Shown here piece after piece: positions 34,317 through 42,750 of a DNA stretch of 64,000 bases. The notes under the pieces were generated by a model. It did no database searches. It saw only the letters and a list, made by a program, of their open reading frames with translations, and was not told the origin of the DNA. Position numbers and translations under genes: made by a program. Every line of letters starts with the position of its first letter. The stretch's first letter is position 1. The DNA is from Terriglobia bacterium (GTDB lineage Bacteria; Acidobacteriota; Terriglobia; Terriglobales; Acidobacteriaceae). The stretch is from assembly GCA_020073495.1 (NCBI GenBank), contig JAIQFD010000007.1, positions 67,891-131,890 on the forward strand, written 5' to 3'.

Positions 34317-34458
34317 GACAGAACCTCACAAGAAGAAAATGGGCAGACCACTGGAAGATGTTCCGCTCCGCAAGCTGATGAGCGGCATTCGGCGGGACAT
34401 CCGAAAGCGGCTGACGGCATCTGCCACTGCAGCGCCCCGTAAGCCGAAGCGGAAGTAA
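34315..34458 (+). CDS. Small basic protein (IS passenger)
   Basis: A 47-residue product (MTEPHKKKMGRPLEDVPLRK, ending RKPKRK) with a strong AGGAG 7 bases before the ATG. Fourteen residues are Lys or Arg, and GRP resembles an AT-hook start, so DNA binding is possible. Its ATG overlaps the transposase ATG on the opposite strand, suggesting a link to transposition control. Confidence 0.55.
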   Translation: MTEPHKKKMGRPLEDVPLRKLMSGIRRDIRKRLTASATAAPRKPKRK

Positions 34459-34501
34459 GGGTTATCTTCATTACAAGGAAACGATAGCAGAATGCACTCG
34501 T

Positions 34502-34522
34502 TACGTCAAGTAAATAATCGTG
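34502..34522 (-). repeat. IS right terminal inverted repeat with inward promoter
   Basis: Reverse complement of the left repeat over 21 bp. On the minus strand TTGACG, a 17-base spacer and TATCGT form a plausible transposase promoter. Confidence 0.88.
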
Positions 34523-34530
34523 CCTTAGCA

Positions 34531-34553
34531 CAAGTGTGCGCTTTTCGTTCGCC
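34531..34553 (+). repeat. 47-bp dispersed repeat, copy C (right half)
   Basis: CAAGTGTGCGCTTTTCGTTC then GCC; it completes the copy interrupted at 32435. Confidence 0.88.
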
Positions 34554-34713
34554 CGCTGGCGCCTCGATCGCGGCGATTCGCGATGGAGGTGCGGAACCCA
34601 CCCCGATTGTTCTCTCCCCCTTTCCGCTTTTGACCGCTCGTCGCCTCTCGTGAAAGACTAGTTCGTTTGCCCTGCCATTCTTCTTTCGTCCTGTAGGGCA
34701 CGCCTCATTACTT

Positions 34714-35796
34714 ATGAAGACCGGAATCATTGGCCTGCCGCAAGTCGGAAAGACATCTCTGTTCAGGATGTTGACCAAGGTGCAGGTCGACGCCGCGCAC
34801 CACAATCCGCGGGAAGCGCATATCGGCGTCGCCAAGGTTCCCGACGATCGCCTCGACAAGCTGGCCGCGCTCTACAACCCAAAGAAGTTGATCCACGCCT
34901 CGGTCGAGTACGTCGACGTCGCGGCCATGAGCCAGGAAGCGCTGAAGGACACCGCCTACGCCACCGCGCTGCGCAACGTCGACGCCCTTGCGCACGTGGT
35001 CCGCGCCTTTGACGATCCCTCCATCCCACACGTGGGCCCCATCGATCCGCTGCGCGACGTCAAGAACATCGAGTTCGACCTCATGGTCAGCGACCTGGGG
35101 CAACTCGAGAAGCGCCTGGAGCGCGTCGAAAAGGACCGGAAAAAGATCAAGGACCCGGAGATCGAGAAGGAGCACGAGATCCTTCTCAAGTGCAAGGCGC
35201 AGCTCGAGGCGGAGAAGCCGCTGCGCGAGATGGAGCTGAACCCGGAGGACAAGAAACGTCTGCGCGGATTCATGTTCCTGAGCCAGAAACCCATCCTGTA
35301 CGTGCTCAACGTCAGCGAAACCACCGACCTGGGCAGCGCACTGGAGCTTGCGGTCGAAAAGCACAAGCTGACGGAGGTCGCGTCGCGCCCCAATGCCGGC
35401 GCCACCGCCATCTGCGGGAAGGTCGAGGCCGAACTGGCGGAGATGGAGGACTCCGAAGCCGCCGAATTCCTGGGTTCCTACGACCTCAAGGAGAGTGGCC
35501 TCACGCGCCTCATCCGCAAGACGTATGAGTTGCTCGGCCTGATCTCGTTCTTCACCGTCGGCGAGGACGAGTGCCGTGCCTGGACGGTTGATCGCGGTGT
35601 GCGCGCCGTGAATGCCGCCGGCGCCATCCACTCCGACCTGGAGAAACACTTCATCCGCGCCGAGGTCATCCACTGGGACGCGCTGCTCGAGGCCGGGTCG
35701 GAGGCCAACGCCCGCTCCCGGGGCACGCTGCGCCTGGAAGGCAAGGACTACGTCGTCAAGGACGGCGATGTAATGCATGTACGACATAGTGGATAA
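34714..35796 (+). CDS. ychF: YchF, OBG-family redox-regulated ATPase
   Basis: A 360-residue protein of normal length. P-loop GLPQVGKTS, NVSE in place of the GTPase NKxD motif (the reason YchF prefers ATP), a coiled insert (about 110-175) and a C-terminal TGS domain (EVIHWDALLEAGSEANARSR to the end). YchF binds the ribosome and proteasome-like complexes and tunes the stress response. The last codons touch the heptamer array that starts right after the stop. Confidence 0.95.
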   Translation: MKTGIIGLPQVGKTSLFRMLTKVQVDAAHHNPREAHIGVAKVPDDRLDKLAALYNPKKLIHASVEYVDVAAMSQEALKDTAYATALRNVDALAHVVRAFDDPSIPHVGPIDPLRDVKNIEFDLMVSDLGQLEKRLERVEKDRKKIKDPEIEKEHEILLKCKAQLEAEKPLREMELNPEDKKRLRGFMFLSQKPILYVLNVSETTDLGSALELAVEKHKLTEVASRPNAGATAICGKVEAELAEMEDSEAAEFLGSYDLKESGLTRLIRKTYELLGLISFFTVGEDECRAWTVDRGVRAVNAAGAIHSDLEKHFIRAEVIHWDALLEAGSEANARSRGTLRLEGKDYVVKDGDVMHVRHSG

Positions 35797-35797
35797 G

Positions 35798-35842
35798 CGC
35801 ATAGCTCATAGCGCATTGTTCATAGCGCGTAGGACATAGGGC
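35798..35842 (-). repeat. Heptamer array, left arm around the S23 gene
   Basis: Six 7-bp units (CGCATAG, CTCATAG, CGCATTG, TTCATAG, CGCGTAG, GACATAG) begin one base after the ychF stop. On the minus strand they read CTATGNN, matching the array at 36278, so the two form an inverted pair with the S23 gene between them. Confidence 0.9.
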
Positions 35843-35885
35843 AAGGCGAAGATCTTCATGATGCGTGTGGGGAGAGGGAGCGAGC

Positions 35886-36245
35886 ATGTCCGGGTCATAC
35901 ACCGAGTTGATCGCGTGGCAAAAAGGGATGGATATGGTGGAGGCGGTCTACCGCGCCACTTGTTCCTTCCCCACTCATGAACTGTACTCATTGACTCAGC
36001 AGCTACACCGGGCGGCGATTTCCGTCCCCAGCAACATCGCGGAAGGGCACGCAAGGTTCTCGCCGAAAGATTTTCGGCATTTCCTGCGGCAATCTCGTGG
36101 ATCTGTCGCGGAACTGGAAACTCAACTTATGCTGGCGCAGCGCTTGGGCTATATCACCGACGAGGGGCTTCGTCCGCTCATGGCACAAGTGAGTGAGGTG
36201 GGCCGAGTATTGACGGGACTCATCAATTCCATCGATGTGGAGTAG
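35886..36245 (+). CDS. Four-helix-bundle S23 / 23S rRNA intervening-sequence protein
   Basis: ATG 35886 with GAGGGAG upstream gives 119 residues. The family signature is clear: LIAWQKGMDMVEAVYRAT, then LTQQLHRAAISVPSNIAEG, then FLRQSRGSVAELETQLMLA. S23 proteins are encoded in intervening sequences inside some 23S rRNA genes and are also related to Avd of diversity-generating retroelements; their molecular role is unclear but basic faces suggest nucleic-acid binding. This copy is not in rRNA but is flanked by inverted 7-bp arrays. Confidence 0.93.
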   Translation: MSGSYTELIAWQKGMDMVEAVYRATCSFPTHELYSLTQQLHRAAISVPSNIAEGHARFSPKDFRHFLRQSRGSVAELETQLMLAQRLGYITDEGLRPLMAQVSEVGRVLTGLINSIDVE

Positions 36246-36277
36246 CTGTCACGCGCTCCACCCATGGGCAACGCTGT

Positions 36278-36312
36278 GCGCTATGTACTATGTGCTATGT
36301 ACTATGTACTCT
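36278..36312 (+). repeat. Heptamer array, right arm around the S23 gene
   Basis: Five 7-bp units (GCGCTAT, GTACTAT, GTGCTAT, GTACTAT, GTACTCT) end 10 bp before the ZIP transporter start, replacing its expected ribosome site region. Confidence 0.9.
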
Positions 36313-36322
36313 GCTCTTCTAA

Positions 36323-37063
36323 ATGCCAACGAATCCCATCCTTTTGAGCGTGCTGCTGGGCCTTACCGCGGCGGCGGCCGACGTCTTCGGCGGCGCCATC
36401 ATCGTGCAGAAGGTCTGGGAGCGCCGCTACCTGAAGTACTTCGTCGCCCTGGGCGCCGGTTTCATGCTGGCCACCGCTATGACCGAAATGGTGCCGGAAA
36501 GCCTGCGCCTCGCCGGGTCGCGGGCGCCTCTGTTCATCCTCATCGGGTATCTGATCGTCCATTTCTTCGAGCATACCGTCACGCCCCACTTCCATTTCGG
36601 AGAAGAGACGCACCCCGATGAGTTCGTTCACGCGCACAAGAGCTACTCCGTGCTGGTCGGGCTGACCATCCACACGTTTTTCGACGGGATCGCCATCGCC
36701 TCGGGCTTCCTGGTCTCGAGCTGGCTGGGATGGGTGATCTTCCTGGCTGTGTTCTTGCACAAGATCCCGGAGGGCTTCACGGTGGCCTCGGTGATGCTGG
36801 CCAGCGGCCGCAGCCGGGGCGTCGCATGGGGTTCCTCGGCGCTACTGGGAGCCGCGACCCTTGCCGGCGTGCTGACCATGTCGTGGCTGGCGGAATTCCT
36901 GAGCGCGGGGCTGGCGCTCTCCGCGGGGGTGACCATCTACGTTGCGGCCTCGGACCTTATGCCCGAAGTGAACAAGGAGCCCGGAGTCAAAATGGCGCTG
37001 GTGGTTTTTCTCGGCGTCGGCCTTCTCTTTGCGCTCGATCGGCTGATCCACGCCGCCCACTAA
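36323..37063 (+). CDS. ZIP-family metal transporter
   Basis: A 246-residue protein with eight hydrophobic helices. The metal-binding motifs HTFFDGIAIASG (helix 4) and HKIPEGFTVASV (helix 5) are intact, with a His-rich loop (HTVTPHFHFGEETHPDEFVH). ZIP proteins import zinc, iron or manganese. No Shine-Dalgarno is visible between the heptamer array and the ATG, so translation may rely on the upstream transcript. Confidence 0.93.
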   Translation: MPTNPILLSVLLGLTAAAADVFGGAIIVQKVWERRYLKYFVALGAGFMLATAMTEMVPESLRLAGSRAPLFILIGYLIVHFFEHTVTPHFHFGEETHPDEFVHAHKSYSVLVGLTIHTFFDGIAIASGFLVSSWLGWVIFLAVFLHKIPEGFTVASVMLASGRSRGVAWGSSALLGAATLAGVLTMSWLAEFLSAGLALSAGVTIYVAASDLMPEVNKEPGVKMALVVFLGVGLLFALDRLIHAAH

Positions 37064-37114
37064 AAGAAAAACGTCGCGGGGCGCTGCGCGGCGTCTCGGG
37101 ACCGTGTGTCGGGG

Positions 37115-38314
37115 CTATTCCACCTCGTGCTTGGCGTTGTAGCCGTCGCGCGCGATGACCTCGTACTTCACGTCCTTGCCTTTCTGATTGCGCACTCTCA
37201 GCGGCTGTCCATTCTCGTCCATCAGTTCGACCTTTACCTTGCGCCAGGTGCCGTCCTGCTTGGTGTTGGTGGGCTTGTAGGCCAGGTTGTACTGGTTGCG
37301 GACGGACTGCCCGATCTCATTGAAGATCTCAGGCATCTCGGCCTCGAACCGCGGATAGTAACCGCGGCCACCGGTCATCTTGGCGAACGTATTCATGGCG
37401 TTTTCGGCCTGGAGGAAATTCATGCTGGCGATGGTGGGACCCATGCTGCTGGTTGTAGCCGCGGAGTCGCGGATGGCTTCGCGCAACAGCCTGCCGGTGC
37501 TAACGGTGAAAATGGTGATGTTGTGCGAATCCTTGACCTTCTTCAGGATCTGGTCGTAGTGGATCTTGCTGAAGGTGTCCAAACCGGTGCCGATCAGGAT
37601 GACGTACTTGCGGCCTTCCACGCCCTCCAGGCGATCCAGCGTGTCATAGAGCGCGTCCCAGGTGTTGATCTCCCTAAACCCGGGCATCCAAAGCTGGCGC
37701 AGAGCTCCGTAGACGGCTTGCTTGTCCTGGGTGAAGTCGGTGAGCATGCGGGGCCTCATGTCGAAGGCGATCACCGCGATCCAGTCGTTCGGCTTCAGCG
37801 TATTGGCGAAGCTGTAGGAAGCATTCAGCGCGTCGTAGTTGAACTTGTACCCGGTGGAGGCGAACTCGACCAGCAGCACAGCCGTGATCGGCGCATCCTG
37901 TGCTTGCGTCATGTTCGTGACCCGCTGCGGGACACCGTCTTCGAGGACCCGGAAATTCTCCTTCTTCAGACCGGGGATGAACTGGCCGTCTTTGGTCGTG
38001 ACCAGCACGGGAACGGTGACCAGGGGAACATCCACGCGCAGCGAGTACTCCGGCATGCCCGGCGGGTTCTTCACTTCCGGCTTCTTCTCCGGCGGCGGCT
38101 CTTCTTTCTTCTTGGGCAGCGCCAGGGGCCCGACGTCTCCCTGCGGCCCACCCGCCTCCGGCGCCTGTTGCTGCTGCTGCCCCTGCTGCTGCGGTGGTTG
38201 CTGCTGCGCCAGCAAAGGCACGACCGGCGCCAGCGCGATTGCCATCACCAGGACGACGGCGAACGCCTGAGCCGGAGCTGAGAGCTTCTTACGCACTTGA
38301 ATGAAGGGAGACAT
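37115..38314 (-). CDS. Secreted VWFA-domain protein, acidobacterial type
   Basis: ATG 38314 gives 399 residues with a signal peptide (AFAVVLVMAIALAPVVPLLA) and a Gln-rich stretch. The conserved block VPLVTVPVLVTTKDGQFIPG, then NFRVLEDG, is typical of the acidobacterial VWFA-related family (TIGR03436), followed by the VWA fold (AVLLVEFASTG, VAFDMRPRM). The classic DxSxS metal site is degenerate. Probably an extracytoplasmic binding protein. It is divergent from the S55 peptidase gene. Confidence 0.9.
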   Translation of the reverse strand: MSPFIQVRKKLSAPAQAFAVVLVMAIALAPVVPLLAQQQPPQQQGQQQQQAPEAGGPQGDVGPLALPKKKEEPPPEKKPEVKNPPGMPEYSLRVDVPLVTVPVLVTTKDGQFIPGLKKENFRVLEDGVPQRVTNMTQAQDAPITAVLLVEFASTGYKFNYDALNASYSFANTLKPNDWIAVIAFDMRPRMLTDFTQDKQAVYGALRQLWMPGFREINTWDALYDTLDRLEGVEGRKYVILIGTGLDTFSKIHYDQILKKVKDSHNITIFTVSTGRLLREAIRDSAATTSSMGPTIASMNFLQAENAMNTFAKMTGGRGYYPRFEAEMPEIFNEIGQSVRNQYNLAYKPTNTKQDGTWRKVKVELMDENGQPLRVRNQKGKDVKYEVIARDGYNAKHEVE

Positions 38315-38358
38315 CTGCTTCTTCCGCCGAGAATCTGTATTAGTATAGATGCACGTTT

Positions 38359-38400
38359 CCGCTATTTCGGTACAACCTCTCCCCGTACAAGCAATAGCGG
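38359..38400. promoter_or_regulatory. Inverted repeat upstream of the S55 gene
   Basis: CCGCTATT (38359-38366) and AATAGCGG (38393-38400) are perfect inverted copies, with GTAC/GTAC nested inside. It ends 10 bases before the ATG at 38411, so it could be a 5' leader hairpin hiding the ribosome site, or an operator shared with the divergent VWFA gene. Confidence 0.5.
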
Positions 38401-38410
38401 ACGGGGTAAT

Positions 38411-40207
38411 ATGAAAAGAGCTGTCGTTGTCCGCACCCTCCTGTTCGCGGCGCTTTGCTGCGCGGTTCCCGGCTGGTCTGCCGAGAACCCCGCTTCCGCG
38501 CTCGATGTCCCGACCTTGCCCGTGAACCAGATCCACGCTGGCATGCACGGCGTCGCCTATACCGTCTTTGAAGGCGCCAAGGTCGAGGCGATGGATGTCG
38601 AGATCCTCGGCGTCCTCAAGGATGCCAACGGACCCCAGAGCGACGTCATTCTAGTCCGCCTGCAGGGCAAGAAACCCGAGTACACGGGGGTGGTTGCGGG
38701 CATGAGCGGCAGCCCGGTGTATGTGGACGGCAAACTGGTGGGCGCCCTTGCGTTCCGCATCGGCCAGTTCGCCAAAGACCCGATCGCGGGCGTGACCCCC
38801 ATCGCCGACATGCTCGAGATCAACGCTCTCGACCGCACCCCGGCGGAATCGCGTGTCGATCCGGGCCAGCCGCGGCGCGAGGTGTCGCGCACTTCGGGCC
38901 TGGGCGATGCGGCCGGCATCCAACAGTTCTCGCAGTACCTCCAGCCCATCGAGACCCCCCTGGTCTTCAGCGGGTTCAGCGAAGAGGCGGTGCGCCTGTT
39001 CGCCCCCCAGTTCAAAGAGGCGGGCATCATTCCCGTTATGGGAATCGGCGCGGCCTCCGACCAGTCACAGCCCGAGCCCCTGGTTCCCGGCTCCGCCGTC
39101 AGCGCCGTTCTGATCCGCGGCGACATGAATGTGGCCGGCACGTGCACCGTCACCTACGTGGACGCGCAACGCTTGCTCGCCTGCGGCCATCCTCTGCTCC
39201 AGTTCGGCAGGATCGAGATGCCGATGACCAAGGCGTACGTGGTGACCACCCTGGCTTCGCCCGCTAATGCCTTCAAGATCGTGAACACCACGGAGCCGGT
39301 GGGGGCGTTCGTGCAGGACCGCCACAGCGGCATCCTAGGCGAGTTTGGCGTCTTACCGCAGATGATCCCCGTCGCCCTCACGGTGCACGGCGGCACGCGG
39401 GCCAAGGAATTCCATTTCGAGGTGCTGAACAACGCCAAGATGACCCCGGTCGCGATCATGACCACGGTCTTCAATTCGCTCCAGAGTCTGAACGAGTACG
39501 GCGAGGACGCCACCTACCGCATGAGCGGGAAGATCCGCGTGAACGGCTACCCGGACGTCGGGCTGCAGAACATGTTCGCGCCCATAGATCCGGCGCAACC
39601 GACGGCGTTTGCCGCCGCCATCACGCTCGGCGACCGCTTCAGCCGGATCTTCGACAACCCCTACGCGACACCCTCCATCGGCGGCGTCACCCTCGATTTC
39701 GAGGTGCTGAAGGAGCGCCGCTGGGCACGCCTGGAGAGCGTCCGCACCGACGTGACCGAGGCCCGCCCCGGGGACGCAATCAGCATCGAGGTCTCCTTGC
39801 GGCCGTACCGCGGCGAGCGCATCGTCAAGCAGATCCCGGTCAAGGTCCCGGCCTCAACCCCTAAGGGCACGCTCCGCATCCTGGTCAGCGACGGCGACAC
39901 GCTCGACCGCAGCCACCGCATGGGGCCCGGTCCAGGGCGCAAACTTGACCTCGGCTCCACCATCGCGCTCCTCAACAAGGAGCACACCAACGACCGGCTC
40001 TATGTGTCGTTGCTGGAGGCCAATCCGCAGGCCATGGTGGAAGACAAGGTCATGCCCACCTTGCCGCTCTCGGTCATGAACGTGATGGACGGCATGCGCG
40101 GGACGCAGGACATGGTGGTGATCGGCGAATCGGCGGTGAACGAATACTCGACGCCCATGGATTACGTGGTGACCGGCGCCCAGATGATCATGGTCACGAT
40201 CAAGTGA
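38411..40207 (+). CDS. SpoIVB-type S55 serine peptidase family protein
   Basis: ATG 38411 gives 598 residues with a signal peptide (LLFAALCCAVPGWSAEN). The S55 domain covers about residues 40-270; VAGMSGSPVYVDGKLVGAL holds the catalytic Ser and GH in LLACGHPLLQFG is the matching His region. The C-terminal part is beta-rich, without known domain. S55 peptidases in Bacillus cut a sporulation anti-protease; in non-sporulating Acidobacteriota the target is unknown. Confidence 0.88.
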   Translation: MKRAVVVRTLLFAALCCAVPGWSAENPASALDVPTLPVNQIHAGMHGVAYTVFEGAKVEAMDVEILGVLKDANGPQSDVILVRLQGKKPEYTGVVAGMSGSPVYVDGKLVGALAFRIGQFAKDPIAGVTPIADMLEINALDRTPAESRVDPGQPRREVSRTSGLGDAAGIQQFSQYLQPIETPLVFSGFSEEAVRLFAPQFKEAGIIPVMGIGAASDQSQPEPLVPGSAVSAVLIRGDMNVAGTCTVTYVDAQRLLACGHPLLQFGRIEMPMTKAYVVTTLASPANAFKIVNTTEPVGAFVQDRHSGILGEFGVLPQMIPVALTVHGGTRAKEFHFEVLNNAKMTPVAIMTTVFNSLQSLNEYGEDATYRMSGKIRVNGYPDVGLQNMFAPIDPAQPTAFAAAITLGDRFSRIFDNPYATPSIGGVTLDFEVLKERRWARLESVRTDVTEARPGDAISIEVSLRPYRGERIVKQIPVKVPASTPKGTLRILVSDGDTLDRSHRMGPGPGRKLDLGSTIALLNKEHTNDRLYVSLLEANPQAMVEDKVMPTLPLSVMNVMDGMRGTQDMVVIGESAVNEYSTPMDYVVTGAQMIMVTIK

Positions 40208-40309
40208 CGCCATTTCGCGGGGCGTCTGGGCCCCGGGCGTCATCCTGAAGGATCTCGCGCGTGGCCGAAGTCTTGCGCCCGCCCGCACTATAATGATTCC
40301 GGCTTGGAT

Positions 40310-40334
40310 CCCACGGCTTCGGCCGTGGGTTTTT
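40310..40334 (+). terminator. Rho-independent terminator after the S55 gene
   Basis: CCCACGGC/GCCGTGGG stem with TTCG loop followed by TTTTT. A TATAAT at 40289-40294 sits just upstream, so the hairpin might also act in a short leader of the next gene. Confidence 0.88.
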
Positions 40335-40413
40335 GCCGTAAGCAACCGAGTTCCTCGACCGCATCGCGTCTGGCTCTAACCATCGCGCGAGCGACACCAT
40401 CAAGGCAAGCAAG

Positions 40414-42651
40414 GTGAAAAAAGTAAGCTTCGTCGTTCTCTTCCTCTTTTTCTCGGCCATCCTGGCTCTCGCCCAGGGCACGCGCACCTGGAAACAGAAC
40501 TCGTTCGACGACTTCGAGAAGGGCACAGCCAAGGGGGTCGCCATCCGCAGTGATGGCATGCTGGAACTCGCCCCGGCCTTCAGGCCTGTCTACACGACAC
40601 CTTCGGTCTACCTCTGGGCGCTGGCCGGGGACGGCACAGGCACGGTGTACGCGGCGGCAGGATCCCCGGCGCGGGTGTACCGCATCACGCCGGAAGGCAA
40701 GGCAGCGGTGATCTTCGAGCCCCAGGAGCTCCAGGTCCAGGCCCTGGTCGTAGACCGCGGCGGACTGCTCTATGCCGCCACCTCGCCGGACGGCAAGGTG
40801 TACAAGATCGAGCACACTGGCGCGTCAAAGGCCACGCCCTCCAGAACGGAGAACCAGACCCCGGCCACGGTCGATCCCTCGTATACCTCCAGCGTCCTCT
40901 TCGATCCCAAGACGAAGTACATCTGGGACCTCGCCCTCGACGGGCAGGGCCAGCTCTACATCGCCACCGGCGACCGTGGCGAGATCTATCGCGTGAGCCG
41001 CGCCGGGCAGGGCTCACTGTTCTTCAAGAGCGACGAGGCGCACATCCGCGTGCTTGCGTTCGACGCCAACGCGAATCTGATCGCGGGATCGGACGGCAGC
41101 GGCCTGATCTACCGCATCTCGCCGGCGGGCGAGGCGTTTGTGCTGTACAGCGCGCCCAAGAAGGAGATCACCGCTCTGGCCGTCGATGCCGCGGGCAACA
41201 TCTTCGCTGCGGGTGTGGGCGAGAAGCGCGGCGTGGCGCCGCTTCTGCCGGCGCCTGGCCCGATGCCGCAGCCGCAACCGCAGCCCCAACCCCAGGGCGA
41301 AAAACCCGTGCAGCCGGTGGCGCCCAGCGCGATTGCCGCCGCCGTGCCCCCGTCCGCTGGCTCGGAGATCTACCGCATCGCGCCCGACGGCGCCCCGCGC
41401 CGCGTCTGGTTCTCGCGCGAAGACATCGTCTATGCGCTCGGCTTCGATGAGCGGGGCCGGCTCCTGGCCGGGACCGGCAACAAGGGGCGCATCTACCTGG
41501 TCAAGAGCGAGGGCGAATTCACCGACCTGCTGAAGGCGAGCGCCACTCAGGTCACCGCCTTCGCCAAGGGTCCGGGAGGCAGCCTCTATGCTTCCACCTC
41601 GAACCTGGGCAAAGTGTTCTCCGTCGGCGTGGCGCCGGAGACCGAGGGCTCCTACGAGAGCGACGTCTTCGATGCCCGCATCTTCTCCCGCTGGGGACGG
41701 GTGGAGGTCCGCGGCCACGGCCGATACGAACTCGCCCTGCGCAGCGGCAACGTGGACAATCCCGACCGCAACTGGAGCCCCTGGAAGCGCGTGGATCTGG
41801 GGACCGGCGAGGCCGATGTGCCGCCAGCCCGCTTCGTCCAGTGGAAGGCGGTGCTCCGTCCGAGCGAGCCACCCACCACGGTGGACAGCGTGCTGGTGAA
41901 CTACCGTCCCAACAACGTCGCACCGGTGATCGACGACGTGATGGTGCAGGTGGGCTGGCGCTACCAGCCTATGCCCAAGGCGCCCGAGAGCCCGCAGCCC
42001 GGGCCGCGCTTTGTCGCCTCTCCGCCTGCGGTGCGCGACCGGGACGCCATTTCCGTCCGCTGGGCCGCCCACGACGACAACGACGACGAGCTCGTTTACT
42101 CGCTCTACTACCGCGGCGACGGCGAAACTCGATGGAAGCTCCTGAAGGACAAGATCACCGACAACTACTACACCCTCGACGCAGGCCTGCTGCCCGACGG
42201 CGGGTACACCGTGAAAGTGATCGCTTCCGACGCGCCTTCGCGCCCGCCCGCGGAGGTTCTCACCGATCAGAGGGAGAGCGCGCTCTTCGAGGTGGACAAC
42301 ACGCCGCCCCGGGTCGAAGAACTGCATGCCTACCTGGAGAACGGCCAGGTGCGCGTCACCTTCCGCGCCAGCGACACGTTCTCGCCCATCAGCCGCGCCG
42401 AGTGCTCCATCGACGCGGACGACTGGCAGTTCATAGAGCCGGTTGGCCAGATCTCCGATTCCAAGCAGGAGAAGTATGACGTCAAGCTGCCTTTGCCGGC
42501 GGATGAGGGACCGGCGGCAGCTCAGTCCGGCAAGAAGGGGAAAAAAGACGACCCGGCGTGGATCGCGGAGCACGTGGTGGTGGTGCGCGTGTATGACCGC
42601 TTCGATAACATGGGGGCGGCGAAGACCATCGTCACGGCGGCGCGCAAGTAG
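40414..42651 (+). CDS. Secreted beta-propeller (WD40/SMP-30-like) protein
   Basis: GTG 40414, 745 residues, signal peptide (VVLFLFFSAILALAQG). Residues about 50-410 contain repeating blades (LWALAGDGTGTVYAAAGSPA, LLYAATSPDGKVYKIEH, LYIATGDRGEIYRVSRAGQ), followed by a Pro/Gln linker inside the propeller and then two Ig-like domains (about 500-640). The C-terminus is charged (GKKGKKDDPAW). It is probably an extracellular or periplasmic binding protein; no catalytic residues are evident. Confidence 0.85.
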   Translation: MKKVSFVVLFLFFSAILALAQGTRTWKQNSFDDFEKGTAKGVAIRSDGMLELAPAFRPVYTTPSVYLWALAGDGTGTVYAAAGSPARVYRITPEGKAAVIFEPQELQVQALVVDRGGLLYAATSPDGKVYKIEHTGASKATPSRTENQTPATVDPSYTSSVLFDPKTKYIWDLALDGQGQLYIATGDRGEIYRVSRAGQGSLFFKSDEAHIRVLAFDANANLIAGSDGSGLIYRISPAGEAFVLYSAPKKEITALAVDAAGNIFAAGVGEKRGVAPLLPAPGPMPQPQPQPQPQGEKPVQPVAPSAIAAAVPPSAGSEIYRIAPDGAPRRVWFSREDIVYALGFDERGRLLAGTGNKGRIYLVKSEGEFTDLLKASATQVTAFAKGPGGSLYASTSNLGKVFSVGVAPETEGSYESDVFDARIFSRWGRVEVRGHGRYELALRSGNVDNPDRNWSPWKRVDLGTGEADVPPARFVQWKAVLRPSEPPTTVDSVLVNYRPNNVAPVIDDVMVQVGWRYQPMPKAPESPQPGPRFVASPPAVRDRDAISVRWAAHDDNDDELVYSLYYRGDGETRWKLLKDKITDNYYTLDAGLLPDGGYTVKVIASDAPSRPPAEVLTDQRESALFEVDNTPPRVEELHAYLENGQVRVTFRASDTFSPISRAECSIDADDWQFIEPVGQISDSKQEKYDVKLPLPADEGPAAAQSGKKGKKDDPAWIAEHVVVVRVYDRFDNMGAAKTIVTAARK

Positions 42652-42672
42652 CCTGCGAGGCCGCGTCAACGC

Positions 42673-42719
42673 AGCGAAGAAACGGCGCATGCTTGTGCTA
42701 AGGCGATTTAGCAACAGTG
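42673..42719 (-). repeat. 47-bp dispersed repeat, copy D
   Basis: On the minus strand: ACTGTTGCTAAATCG, then CCTTAGCACAAGCATGCGCC. It lies 31 bp before the HEAT-like gene and is inverted relative to copy E at its end. Confidence 0.83.
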
Positions 42720-42750
42720 AACGTGCATAACCTGCTTATAATTTCGCCGA

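Larger units (their letters stand above)
32436..34522. mobile_element. IS1595-family insertion sequence with passenger genes
   Basis: The 2087-bp element is complete. Perfect 21-bp terminal inverted repeats (32436-32456 and 34502-34522, starting CACGATTATTTACTTGACG) are flanked by 8-bp direct duplications CCTTAGCA (32428-32435 and 34523-34530), the duplication length of this family. It carries an ISXO2-like transposase, a proteasome-like Ntn-hydrolase gene and a 47-residue basic ORF. Removing it restores an intact copy of the 47-bp dispersed repeat. Confidence 0.95.

Noticed and set aside
35886-36245. Diversity-generating retroelement (S23 is related to Avd)
   Set aside because: No reverse transcriptase, template repeat or variable repeat is present nearby.
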